NCBI GenBank assembly: GCA_029215795.1
Contig: JARDYH010000001.1
Span: forward strand, 9,294,001 to 9,358,000
DNA length: 64,000 bases
Source: Anniella stebbinsi
Taxonomy: Eukaryota > Chordata > Lepidosauria > Squamata > Anniellidae
Direction: 5' to 3'
The notes under the pieces are model-generated. The model did not search any database. It saw nothing but the letters and a program-made list of their open reading frames with translations, and was not told the origin of the DNA. The position numbers and the translations under genes are program-made. Every line of letters starts with the position of its first letter. Positions within the stretch are counted from its first letter, which is position 1. This document shows, piece after piece, positions 24,561 to 35,733 of the stretch.

Positions 24561-27500
24561 GTAACGCGCTGAGGGGGCCGCCGGAGCGAAGGTGTGGGGG
24601 GGGGAGGGGGAGGGGGAGGGGGAAGGGACGGAGGGCGGCTGAGCGAGAGGGAAAAGGTGAGGCGATCCAACATGGCGGCCGCAGAGGCAGCGCTGCGCCG
24701 CTAGCGTAGCGTCAGGGCCGCGCTACTTGCGCAGGGCGGCGGCGGAGCCTGCGGAAGGCGGCGGGGAGTTACGTCGTTTGCGCGGGTGGGTTGCTGGGGG
24801 TGAGGGGTGGGGGGGGAAGCGAATCGCTCTCTGTATCCGGCCCTTGAACTGGGTGTCTCTTTTCTGCCCCCCCCCCCACAAACAGGCTGCAGGAGGACCC
24901 CCCGGCCGGAGTCAGCGGGGCCCCCTCGGAGAACAACATCATGGTGTGGAACGCGGTCATCTTCGGGTGAGTAGGCTGGGCGGGGCCCCGATCCGCCCCT
25001 CTTGCCTTCCCCCGTCCTTTTGGGGCATTTGAAATAGCCTGTTGCCTGTTTTACACCCTTAATCCGCTTTCCCCAATATGGGATCCTCCAGATGTCTTGG
25101 ATGACAGCTCCCATTGGTCCCCAGGCAGCATGGCCAGGAGTCAGGAATGCTGCCTGTAGGGGTTGGTTGTTCAAAGCATCTGGGAGGCACCTGGTTGAGT
25201 GGAAGGTGCCCTAAATCAGCCTTCCCCCCAACCTGAGCGTGTTGGGGTTGCAGCTCCCATAATTCCCGGCCCACACCAATGTTGGGGTTGCCATTCCCAT
25301 AATACCGGGCCTGTATGGCCAGTTGACCCTGATGGCTTGGAATTGTGGGAGTTGTAGTCCGAAGAGGTCTGGAAGGCCCCAGGTTGGGGAAGGCTACCTA
25401 AATCGCCCCTTCTCTGGCAATCATGATGATAATAATCACATTTGTATCTTGCTGTTCCTTCAGGGAATGCAGGGCAGGGCCTGTTCTGCTATAATAGCTA
25501 ATAATTATTTTTGCTGCCACATTTGTATCTTGCTCTTCCTTTTAGAGGCATGAGATGAAGATGCACATTCTATCTCTTTTCCCACAAGGATAGCCCTCAG
25601 TGTTACATTTCCCGTTCACTCTTTCTTCCCGGATTACAAGGTGATAAGAACATAAGAACAGCCCTGCTGGATCAAACCAAGGGTCCATCTAATCCAGGAT
25701 TCTGATTGCACAGTGGCCAACCAGCTGTCCGCAGGAACCCACAAACAAGACATGTTCCCCAGCAACTGGTGTACATAGGCAATGGCATACTGCCTTGCAT
25801 GGTGGAGGTAGCACATAGTCATCAAGATTAGTAGCTGTTGATAGCCTTCTCCAGGAATTTGTTCAACCCCCTTTAAACGATATCCAAATTATTGGCCATT
25901 GCCACGTCTTGCGGTAGCAAATTCCATAGTTTAACTATGTACAGTGCGAAGCAGTAATTCCGTTTATCTGTCCTGAAACTTCCACCAGTCAGTTTCATAG
26001 GATGAGCCCAAGTTCTAATATTATGGGAGAGGAGAGAAAAAATGTCTCCGCATCCACATTCTCCACACTGTGCATCATTTTGTACACCACTATCATGTAT
26101 CCCCTTACATGCCTTTTTCCCAAGCTAAACAATCCCAGCTGATGTAACCTTCCCTCATAGGGGGGCTGCTCCAGCCTCTTGATCATTTTAGTTGATCACT
26201 TAAGTCTTCAGTAGTATTTGCAGCAGCAATCAGTATTATAGAACAGTGTTGCATCTTGCATTCCTTGTAGGAAAATTAAGATACATCTGTGATAATCCTA
26301 GTAACTCCTGTTATTGTTGTTATGTCACATTTATGTTTTGTTTGTCTTCAAAGGGGCACAGGTTGGGGTGTGTGTATCTTATAATAATTAACATAATGAC
26401 TTTTGTTGTAATGATATGCCATACCACATTTGCCTTATGAGGCGGACCAGTTGTGCATGTTTCTGTCTGATCAGTAGGATGCTGTCACCCCCACCCTTTT
26501 CCCTACCTTAAGCTAGAGAGAGGAGTTACTTATTTGCTGGGGTGGGAGGGAGGTAGCAACCAGCAACCACCACCCCATTATCACAGGCACCCTGCTTTCC
26601 TCTTAGATGCAAATAGGCAAACACAGGTAGATGGGCCTGAGTGACTATGCAGGTGTGGAGAGAAGACACTATTCAAATTGCCAGAAACACTTGCTCAGAC
26701 CTCAGCTCCAAATTGAAAGAAGGTGCTTATTAAAAGAATGTAATAAGAGATAGGAAGGAAAAGCGGAGTAGGTACTCTGAAATAAAGAGAAAGCTTGCTA
26801 ATGTACACAAACACACAACATAGGGGTCACCTAGAGAGTTGAAATACGCATACCTCTTTGGGTGCAGCTGGAGGGACTAGAGTGACTAAAGAATTAAGAA
26901 CCATATTCCATGTTTGTGGGGAGGGGAGGGTGACAGCCCAACAGGTTTCACCAATCAGGAGTGGTACATAAGCAGGGAGATCCCCTTCTCACCTTATGAG
27001 ATAAGAGATGGACTAGCAGAAGGAAATGGTTTTACCTGTCTCTGGCAGACTGGATACATTAAAACGCTTTCCTCATTTGTGAATTTGGAAGCCCCAGGGA
27101 ATAAGCGTGGTGTTCTGAGTGGGCTATGAATGAGGGCTTCGAAGAAACAGACTCTAAAAGGCAGCTCCGAGTCACAGGGCAACGGTAGCATAGTTCTACA
27201 CTGTTGACTTAGCAGCTACCATTGTTGCAAGGATTTGAACCCTTATCTCCTTGGCCAAAGCCCTAACTCCTCTGTAGCTTTCAAATTTTGATGGAGCCCT
27301 TCCCTTAATTATTATTATGTCAAGGAACTGCTGTAGATTGTGGAGGATCTGGGGTTATGTTCTAGGGTGCTTACTCAGGGTAGTGGCTGGGTTTCACTGT
27401 TGCTCCCAGGTACTGAGTGCACCAAAGAATGTCATCACCATGCCCTTATTTGGCTGCACTTAGCAAGAAAAATCCAGTCATGCTGGGCCAGCTCTCTTTG

Positions 27501-30500
27501 AGGGAAGCTTCTTTGTCATTACTGATCTTCTAACTGAGGAACTCCCTAAGGCATTGGTGGGGAATATGTGGACCTCAAGATGTTGTTGGGCAGCAACTCT
27601 CATCAGCCATGGCCATTGATGATGGATGATGGGAGTTGCAGTCCAGCCATGACTGGAAGGTTACATTTTCCCCATCCCTACCCGGAAGCTTCTGAGGAAC
27701 TGTATCCTGGACCAGATTGAAAACCGCTGCCTTATCGTATCCCATTGTGCCATGCTGTTTTCCTCAGTTGTAGTGCCATTCTTCCCCTTCCTCACTTCAT
27801 TTTGATCTTGTGCGGGGAGGAAGGGGGAAAGGGGCTCCTGCCCTGAATCGCCAGCATGTATCCCTTTCCTACCACACACCCCTTTATCATGAATACTTCC
27901 ATATGCTGTTCTGTTGTACAAGAAGGTGCTGCTCAGAGCATCCACCTTCTGAAGCAGTGCGGATTGCCGCAGGGAACAAAAGCCTCCTTGGTGATGGAAA
28001 CTGCTCCTAAGACTGGCCTGCCTGACTTATTCCATTTTGCTCCAGGAAGCTCACATTTTCAGGCAGGCATTTTCCTACTTAAGATTTTGCCTGCACATGG
28101 TTTTAGTTTGTTTTTATATTTCTAAATTTTAGTAGATTGTATTTACTGTCAGTGCTTAGAGACCTTCATCTATACCGAGAGATACAGATTTTTTTAGAGG
28201 TGTCTTCTTAGTGAGCCTGAATGATCCACTTTCTCCTATTTCCTCCCTTGTCTGTATGTAAGCCCTAGTTTGCCCTGTCTGAAAGGCTAGGGAAATCATT
28301 TCATTGGGTTGGTTAGTGTCATTCATGCATTGGCAAGGAATGTTCTTGAATTTCAGCTGAAAACCACGCTCAAGTATGTAACTACATTTGTCCATATTGT
28401 CCCCCTGTTCCCCTTGTCTATGCATTCCTTTCTCTCAGCATTTAGGCTATGTTCTCAGGGCAGAGACTTCCCTCCCTGTGTTGCTCTGTAATATGCTGCT
28501 CACCTCAGCATTAACTAGAAAACGTCCAGTTGATCTATATATCCAGCACAAACTCTGCCTCCAGTGAGCATTATGTGGTCTGATTCAGAGAAAGAAACTT
28601 AATTACCCAGTTTTAGCTGAGTATTTGTCCAGTCACCTCTGGTGAATGGCAGTCATGCACAGCCATTGTACCATTTCCTTTTATTAAAAATAGCGCTGCC
28701 ACTGGCGTTAGAAAGGAACACGAGCAGGTGAAGTCTGTGATTCCCTTAGCATTGCAATCTTTGATGAGAGGTAGTGCTTTGGAAGTTTGTGGAAGGGGGA
28801 GCTTTGTCTCCTTTATCAATCCAGAATGGGCACTTGGCTTGGGACATAAGAGTGGGCGACTGTCCCATAGCAGTTATTTCCAGTAGTAAAATTCCCCACA
28901 AGCATCTGTGTAGGTTTGCTCTCCTAAAACCCTGTAAGCCTTGCTCATTTTGAACCCTGTTTCTGTGTGGAGGATGGGAAAAAATTCAGCTGTATGTCAT
29001 TGTGCAAAAGCTGACCACCAGTTCAACAAGAAAGTCACTGTGGCAAACTACATGCAAGATGCTGATATGCTCTCTCCTCTTTCAGGCCTGAGGGAACCCC
29101 ATTCGAAGATGGTAAGTATTTAAACAAACTCCCTTCACCGGTGACCATACATTTGATGTGATCTATATGTCAACCATTCCTGGGATTTCTCATCACGATT
29201 TCATGCAGGGTAGCATAAAAGCAGAGATCCAGCTCTTCTGTCCCAATGTTTGAGAAAGAGAATGCCCACTTCTTTCCTTGTCTTGTGACAAGGTTGTAGA
29301 CCCATTTTTAGAAAGGTGGGGAGGGACAGGGGGGAGGATCTTGGCTGAAATGTACCATGTACATGGCATACCATGTCAATAATGCCTTTCACAAAAGAGG
29401 CAAACATCACTGATCACCAGGTATTAGGACACACAGAAGATGACTGTCTCCTCAATTGGGATGTTGCTACTCTCTTACAACATTACAAAAATGTGGCCCT
29501 TTCTACCCATTGGGCAAAACCTGGTTCATGCCCTGGTCCCCCTTTGGCTTTGACTGTTGTATCCTTTTCCTTAATCCATTCACCTCTGTCCAGCACTCTG
29601 CTGCCAAAATTGTTCATCTCTCCTGTTGCTCCAATCACGTGGTGGCACTCTTTAAATCCAAGCACTGGGCTCCTGACTGCACCTGGATCCAGCACAAGTT
29701 GCTCATCCTCATCTTCAAAGACCTCTGTGGCCTTGCCTTCTTTTATAGCCCAACACATCTCTATCCCGTGACTTCTGCTCCTCCAGCTCTCCCACCCACA
29801 ATTCTCCAAAGGTCTCCTACTCAGATAACTCCACCCTTGCTGCCACCTTTCTTCTTTCAAATCCCTCAAAATGCATCTTTTCAAGCTTTTGGCACAACTC
29901 TGTCCTACTGTAATTAGGCCTATGTACATGTAATTGAAACAACACACGTGCTTTGCCTATTTACCCTTGTTTCCCTACCTTGCCTATGTTGTCTCCATCA
30001 GATTATAGATTGTAAGCCCTCTGGGCAAGAGCTGGTCCTCTCGTGCTCTGTAAAGCACCATACACACTAACAGAGCTCCATAAATAATAATGCCCTGCCT
30101 ATCTCACATGGCCAGCCCATATTGGGAGGCAGAATGCCCAGCTAGTCCTTGAATCTCCTCTTGCAAGGGAATTCTGTGAAACCATTGGGGCTTCTGCATT
30201 CGGGACCATCGGTGGGTACAGGGGAAGCTCAATCAATCAGCAATACTTAGAACCCGCATCTCTCAATTGCAGGAACTTTCAAGCTTACCATAGAATTCAC
30301 AGAAGAATATCCAAACAAGCCACCTACTGTTAGATTTGTGTCTAAAATGTTTCATCCAAATGGTATGTACCCATCTAAACATGTAGTGATTTGTGCAGCA
30401 ATGGTGGACGAAAATGGAACACAAACTGATAGTTCAAGGGAAACATGGTCACAAAATGTAATGCACCTTCCTGAGAATCCCGTCCTACTTGGTTACTAAC

Positions 30501-32970
30501 TTTCTAGTGAAAGCAGATGATTCGCCCCAATGATTTTCACTGAGGTGCAGAATCCCCTCAGCGTAAAGGCAAGGGAAACATTTATTTAACCAGTGTCTAT
30601 CAGGGATACTGCAGTTGCAAGATTCTTTCATTGAATGGGTTGGGGCTAAATGACCTACAAGGTCCCTGCCAACTCTAAAATTCAGCGGTCTCTGAATTAA
30701 AGAAAGAGCCAGTGTGGTGTAGTGGCTAAAGTGTTGGACTGGGAGTTTGGAGGTCTGGGTTCTAATCCCCACTTGGCTATGGAAACCTACTGGGTGACTT
30801 TAGGCCAGTCACAGACTCTCAGCCCAACCTACCTCACAGGGTTGTTGTTGTGAGGATAAAATGGAGAGGAGGAGGATTATGTACATCGCCTTGGGCTCCT
30901 TGGACAAAAAAAGGCAGGATATAATGCAATAATAAATAAAATATTACTAGTTCAGTTTAAGGGTTCCTATACTCATGGCTGCTGAGTTCAGTTGTATAGC
31001 TGAAATGTCAAAGGCTTTTGATACACTGAACAAACTGTTCTTGTGATCACTAGCAAAATACAACAAATTAGGTTTGTGCCATTTCTACAGCTACTTTCAT
31101 AAATGAGTTTGAATAGTTTTATTCTTAACTGATAGTCCCATCTTGCATATATGTTCTCCACAGCTGTATATAAATAATTCTAATGCATATCCTGTGAAGT
31201 TCACATTAGACAATTGTATATATGTTGTTACTAGGTCAATTTGAACAAAGAAAAAAAGGGGGGGGGGAGTTCCTACTGCTTAATCCTTGTTTGAAATACC
31301 ATGCTGTGAACATCCTCATAACCATCGTTGTGAGGTCATAAAGGAGGAAGTAACAGCGGGATAAGGTGAACTTGAAAGACTGTAAGCCAGGGACCTGTTC
31401 CATAACATATGGAAATCAAATATTTAAAGCATAACCTTATGGATGCTTGTCGTCCAAGTGACTTTAGATGATTATGCAGCAAATGTTGCCAATGACCTGG
31501 GCATGGTAACCTGGCAATAGAGAAGCTTGCAGGCACTGCATCTTGTTATGAAACCCATTCATTTCCTTTTGTAGTCTATGCAGATGGTAGTATATGTCTG
31601 GATATTCTTCAGAATCGTTGGAGTCCTACTTATGATGTATCGTCCATCTTAACATCCATACAGGTAACATCAGGGCTACCAACTAGTATTACTGGTACAG
31701 TTTGAAACAGTGCTTCCATTTGTATACTAACCCTGACAGTAAGAAACTGCAATTCATTGTTTGCCATGGGCCTAATGATCCCGTCATTACTTATCTACCC
31801 TTTTATCATTTGAAGTAGTTAACGGAATTAGGCAAGAATACATATGCCCGTAATAACCATATCACGGACTGGAATTGATAAAATTCAAAATAACTGAAAC
31901 ATCTCGACTTTCAGGATAAGACTAAATAGAAGGGAGGTCCAGGGTTAAAAGCACTCAGAGAAACACACACCATCCAAAATGTAGTAGCATGATATATTTC
32001 TAATCAGTCTCCCAGCTGTCAGTATATTGGTTCCCAAATCTCCCCAAGTACAGAAATTCATGTTCTCGTTCCTTGCTAATCAAGTCTTTTCTGAGCAGTG
32101 TGTATCAAAAGATGGATGAAATAGCTTCACACACTGTAGCAGCTCTACAGATGGACATATTTTGTTAAGTTCTATCTGTGTTTCACAGGTTATGAGATAG
32201 CTTTCGTTCATTGTCTGCTCATTGACGAAATTGGATTTTTCAAAACCAGAACTTCATTCAAATTGTGATCATCCCCATTAGCGGAAGTGCATATTAGCGC
32301 TAATGATTTTTTCTGTGCATTTTTGTACTTGGAGGTTGTTTATGAACCAGCCTATTTATAGGTGTACTAGTTCCTAAACCCGTCTCGTATTTTGTGTATG
32401 AATACCTTTCTGGTAGGTACACTATTTGGGGAAAATGCTCTCTTTTCTTGTACTTCTGAAAACATTCAGAAGACCTGCATAGATGTCAGTTGAATGGGTA
32501 TCCTTCTCAAAAGTAAAGGCCTTGTTCTGTAATGGATTCTTCTTCCATGAAAATGGACTCTGAGCACAGTCTTATAATGGGCTTAAAGGAGCCCATTATA
32601 TGCATATTACCTTCCAGCAGCTTAATTGCTACACATATAACTTGAAGACTGGATATCATCACTAGTGTTAAAATAACAGGACAGTTGCAGGCTAAGAAAG
32701 AGGCCAGAAATGCCCGATGTTCAAGGGGCTGTATCAATTGCTGTTTGAATGTGCCGAATCAAACACACTGCTTGCTTTTGTGAAACACCATGACTACATG
32801 CAATCTGAACCCACCCCACCCCCCTTTCTCTTCTGAAACAGTCTTTACTGGACGAGCCTAATCCAAACAGCCCGGCAAACAGCCAGGCAGCTCAGCTATA
32901 CCAAGAGAATAAGCGGGAATATGAAAAACGGGTGTCTGCAATAGTAGAACAGAGCTGGCGTGACTGTTGA
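24517..32970 (+). CDS. UBE2A: UBE2A, ubiquitin-conjugating enzyme E2 A (RAD6A), complete, six coding exons
   Basis: Coding exons 24517-24560, 24886-24966, 29086-29111, 30273-30362, 31575-31663 and 32842-32970 join with matching phases to 459 nt, that is 152 residues plus TGA, the family's usual length. All introns are GT-AG. The product is a single E2 (UBC) fold. The active-site cysteine is Cys88 in [12 protein letters not shown], and the HPN motif lies at the exon 4/5 junction. The C-terminus SWRDC fits UBE2A; the paralogue UBE2B ends in SWNDS. RAD6-type E2s work with RAD18 to monoubiquitinate PCNA and with RNF20/40 on histone H2B in the nucleus; this is family knowledge. The start is fixed by an in-frame TGA at 24490-24492, with no ATG between it and 24517, and by a G at -3. 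Convergent NKRF lies downstream, as at human Xq24. Confidence 0.98.
24594..24627 (+). repeat. G-rich tract in UBE2A intron 1
   Basis: Four or more runs of five or more G separated by single A, about 35 nt after the exon 1 donor. Capable of a G-quadruplex in the nascent RNA. Confidence 0.85.
24886..24966 (+). CDS. UBE2A: UBE2A coding exon 2
   Basis: Acceptor aacag, preceded by an almost pure C tract rather than the usual T-rich tract; donor gtgagt. Encodes residues 15-42 ([17 protein letters not shown]...). It is 81 nt and enters and leaves in phase 2. Confidence 0.97.
25075..25400. mobile_element. Two adjacent fold-back MITEs in UBE2A intron 2
   Basis: Segments at about 25075-25222 and 25217-25400 have gcagctcccataattcc and tgtgggagttgtagtccga arms of the family also found at 22495, 40983, 45303 and 57717. 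Confidence 0.6.
25652..26200 (-). mobile_element. CR1 LINE 3' fragment in UBE2A intron 2
   Basis: Reverse-oriented CR1 tail: ccctgctggatcaaaccaag, then cagtggccaaccagctgtc, to aagctaaacaatcccagctg. Confidence 0.85.
27557..27662. mobile_element. hAT-like fold-back MITE in UBE2A intron 2
   Basis: caactctcatcagccatgg facing gatgggagttgcagtcca, the family's inverted arms. Confidence 0.6.
29086..29111 (+). CDS. UBE2A: UBE2A coding exon 3 (26-nt micro-exon)
   Basis: Acceptor cctctttcag and donor gtaagt frame [10 protein letters not shown] residues 42-51. At 26 nt it is too short to be found as an ORF. It is recognised from the conserved peptide and exact phase. Confidence 0.96.
29540..30085 (+). 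mobile_element. Old LINE relic (CR1/L3-like 3' end) in UBE2A intron 3
   Basis: Broken coding traces are followed by gattatagattgtaagccc, tctgggcaagagctggtcc and a cataaataataatg tail, as in old CR1/L3-like 3' ends. Strongly decayed. Confidence 0.5.
30273..30362 (+). CDS. UBE2A: UBE2A coding exon 4
   Basis: Encodes [20 protein letters not shown] and FVSKMFHPN, the E2 beta-sheet core and the HPN motif. Acceptor attgcag, donor gtatgt, 90 nt. Confidence 0.97.
30706..30955 (+). mobile_element. Sauria SINE (tRNA-derived) in UBE2A intron 4
   Basis: A box gtggtgtagtggctaaagtg, B box ggtctgggttctaatcccc, body ctacctcacagggttgttg, then cgccttgggctccttgg, ending in an A-rich aataaataaaat tail. Nearly full length. 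This SINE is known from squamates and is the best single clue to the organism. Confidence 0.88.
31575..31663 (+). CDS. UBE2A: UBE2A coding exon 5 (catalytic cysteine)
   Basis: Encodes [16 protein letters not shown] and onward to SILTSIQ, with active-site Cys88. Acceptor ttttgtag, donor gtaaca, 89 nt, ends in phase 0. Confidence 0.97.
32842..32970 (+). CDS. UBE2A: UBE2A coding exon 6 and stop
   Basis: Encodes the last 42 residues, from [20 protein letters not shown] to VEQSWRDC, then TGA. Acceptor ctgaaacag. The terminal Arg-Asp-Cys is the main local evidence for UBE2A over UBE2B. Confidence 0.97.
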   Translation, partial: SLLDEPNPNSPANSQAAQLYQENKREYEKRVSAIVEQSWRDC

Positions 32971-33027
32971 CCCTGGATGATGCAAATGAACACTCTGATG
33001 AGGAAAATATATGTATGAAGTGTCTGA

Positions 33028-33058
33028 GTCGTCGTCATCCTCCTCCTCCTCCTCCTCG
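33028..33058 (+). repeat. (TCC)n-type tract in UBE2A 3' UTR
   Basis: gtcgtcgtcatcc followed by six TCC units. Confidence 0.9.
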
Positions 33059-34180
33059 CATCACTGCATTTACTTTGAAAGCAAAATAGCTGTTGTGCTG
33101 TTGCCACCCGCCCTCGCTGAAGCTTCTTACTCCTTGGACATCAGAAAGCACCCTTCCCTTTCCCCTTGAGGTCAAAATGTACCGTACTTGGGTTACTTGT
33201 AAAAGAATTGCTGAGGCTGAATTCCACAAGTGGTCTACCATCTCCAGTCTTAGGGCAGTATTGTGCATTTCTGTAGTGTACACTAAGCTTTTAATTGTAA
33301 TTGTGTTATACACAGTGATGCTTACGTGTAGCTTGATTTAAAAAAAAGGGATGTTTATATACAATATACATTTTTAACTATGACTCAAGTGCTGATCTGT
33401 CCAGGCTGGTCATTTAACTGCTGGTATCAACTTCACTGCATCTGTAAGTACTTTGTGAAGCACTTAACTTTCCCTGCTATTTCTCGTTCTTCCCAGGGAT
33501 TTTTCTGTTAAGCAGTGTAATGGAAAGTATTTGGAATTGCAGAATTAGATTCCATGTCAAGCTCATTAAGGGAATGGGGGTGGGGTTGCTGTCTACTTCT
33601 GTGGGTTGCGTTCAGAAGATCTATCAATGTAATATGATGATGCATTCAAAGTTAAATGCTATGTATCCTTCGTATAGGACTCTTCACGATAATCAGAATT
33701 GCGTAGTAGCTCTCACAACCTCTGGGTGTGGCTGTGGTGGGCAAGGAACAGGAGTTGACAATTTACTTGGCTAATGGTAAAAAGGATATAACTAAAGAAA
33801 ATACAAAAATGCTTTAAAAACACATTTCCTTCTATGATTTTAATCTCTACCTCTATCACTGGAGAAGATAACCAGATGCTACTACTGCTTTGCTTTCTGT
33901 TGGAAAAAGTAGGAAGATCACAAGCGCTACTGCTGCATGCCTCATTCTTCTCGCCCTTTCCCCCCCCTCCCCCAGTTCTACAAAGTTGTTCCACCTTTGC
34001 AAAAGCATTTTTGTAAAGCTCAATTTGTACATTTTGGATACCTTAAGCAGCAGCGTGGGAGGAGACTGATCAGTGTGTTTGTCTGCTCTTCCAGTGTCTT
34101 CTGTGTATACATTGATCTGTTGAGTACAACTTTGCACAAGTAACCCATGTAAGAAACTGTACATTTTTCAATGACTTGTA

Positions 34181-34186
34181 AATAAA
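34181..34186 (+). terminator. UBE2A: Poly(A) signal AATAAA of UBE2A
   Basis: Canonical hexamer in cttgtaaataaatgtg, followed by GT-rich sequence. A second AATAAA at 34334-34339 could serve a slightly longer transcript. Confidence 0.7.
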
Positions 34187-34485
34187 TGTGTAACCTTAAG
34201 TGCTTATTGTTGAAAGAAGCAAGATATGTATAACTAACAAATGACCTAGAAAACAATTCTGTTCTAACTTGATCCTACAAGTCAGGATGCCTTCAGCTGC
34301 TAGCTGCAGCCCCCTTGTAGGAACAAAGTTCAGAATAAATGACCTTATCCTCCCTGGGTGATAGCAGTTGCTCTAGGAGTAAGGCATCCCTTAATCTCTT
34401 ATCAATTTACCAGAGGAGCGACTGTGACATTCGTACTACAGATTACTTTGTAAAAGTGCCCAAGCTCCCTCCAATAACAGACAGA

Positions 34486-34718
34486 AGCTGAATTCGGACG
34501 ACACAATAATCAACTGGGGGGGGACGGGGACGGGACAATTGTCAGTTGTATTGACTACCGTGTCATCCGAATGCTGCCATAGTCAACTCAGCGCTGATCC
34601 TAATCCACACCACAGTTGATTATTTATTACCATGTTGTGTGGGGAGTACCCCCTAGATGAACAACTGTAAAGTTGATTATTACCCCACCATTGACTATCG
34701 TGTTGTCCAAATTCAGCC
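34486..34718. mobile_element. MITE, ggctgcattcagac family (copy 2)
   Basis: Same structure as 17353-17576, including the G run and ccatgttgtgtggggagtac. Ends are gctgaattcggacgac and gttgtccaaattcagc. Confidence 0.78.
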
Positions 34719-35589
34719 AATATGTCTGCATACTCGTTGAGGCCCACAAGTGGGAGGGTGCTAGTCTGTAGCCAACTGGCTGGGCACTGTAGGATCAGAA
34801 TGCTGGACTAGGTAATCCTTTTTAGTCTGTTCCAGCACAGGTCTTAATAATTCATTTCTGAAAAGGTGTTGCTTGTCAGTGAGCTCTCTGCCTTTCCCTA
34901 TAGCTGATTAAGCATTGGCTAGTTGCCAGCTCTGTTACAATGATGCTAGCAGGAACAACCCCCCCCCCCCCAATAAGAGTTCTAGCTTGTTTCTTGGTCT
35001 CTTAGGACTTTGAAAGCATTCAGAACCATCTTCCACAGCAGCTTATAACTGAGTTTTCTAGCTACTGCTTTCTAAATATTCACGTTATAACAGCTACCAG
35101 TAAGCAAAACAGAATACATTGGGGGGGGGGGGGGGGGGATAAGAATAAACTATTCTTAAAGAGACTGGTAACATAACACACCAAAGCAATTTTATGGTGC
35201 CCGAAGTCCCCTAGGATGCATAGCATTACTTCCTGTATCCAGCTTTATCACTTAATAGAGATTGCTGTACAACAGGTAGACAACCTTTGGGAGCTCGTGT
35301 AGCAAGTTGAGGAACTTCTGGGCACCAGGACAAAAGGGCTGCCATGTGAGGCACGGCTAGTCAGAAAGGATACGTAATTTGCCCAAAAGACTGAGTAAAA
35401 GGCAGAGGTGTGGTCTGAGCCCCAACACACAAAACAAACCCTTTGAACTCAGTTTTCCGCACCTTTAGAAACCAGGCAAACTTTTAATTTCCCCCCTCTT
35501 GAAAACCAACTCATTTCCCCTATCTTTCTCATTCTTGATCACCCATGTACACCCTAGAAGCTCAGCTCACCGGCCATAGACATGTTTTT

Positions 35590-35733
35590 TGCCTGATTCG
35601 CCGTGGTTAAAGCCGTGGTTTAAGGTGTCTTCTGAATACGACCATTGTCAACTTACTAAGGTTCAGTTGATGCCCAAATCTCAGTTAAAGCTTTTCGTGT
35701 TTGAAACAGACTTTCTGACTGATATATTGGCAA
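35590..35733 (-). repeat. Repeat segment, inverted copy of 42826-42960
   Basis: ggtgtcttctgaatac joins cattgtcaacttactaagg and atgcccaaatctcagttaa. The same sequence with few changes lies reverse-complemented at 42.8-42.96 kb. Confidence 0.75.

Larger units (their letters stand above)
23900..24960 (+). promoter_or_regulatory. UBE2A: CpG-island promoter and 5' UTR of UBE2A
   Basis: A GC- and CpG-rich block with CCAAT boxes near 23966 and 24197, GGCGGGGCC-type Sp1-like sites on the minus strand around 23925-23945, and (GCC)n runs at about 24284-24302 and 24424-24445. No TATA box is evident near the start codon. The exact transcription start cannot be read from sequence alone. Confidence 0.8.
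32971..34205 (+). other. UBE2A: UBE2A 3' UTR
   Basis: A 1.2-kb AT-rich, non-repetitive stretch from the stop codon to just past AATAAA at 34181. It contains a (TCC)n-type tract at 33028-33058, about 60 nt after the stop. The length is what I would expect for a UBE2A transcript. The end point is inferred from the poly(A) signal. Confidence 0.75.

Noticed and set aside
24203..25174. Proline- and alanine-rich ORFs around UBE2A exons 1-2
   Set aside because: GC-rich promoter and intron sequence, with no conserved peptide outside the UBE2A frame.
29373..29917. 132- and 153-residue plus-strand ORFs in UBE2A intron 3
   Set aside because: They overlap a decayed LINE 3' region. Frames shift, and no splice sites tie them to a gene.
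30706..30790. Possible tRNA gene
   Set aside because: A and B boxes are present, but the downstream body and A-rich tail show a tRNA-derived SINE, and no cloverleaf is maintained.
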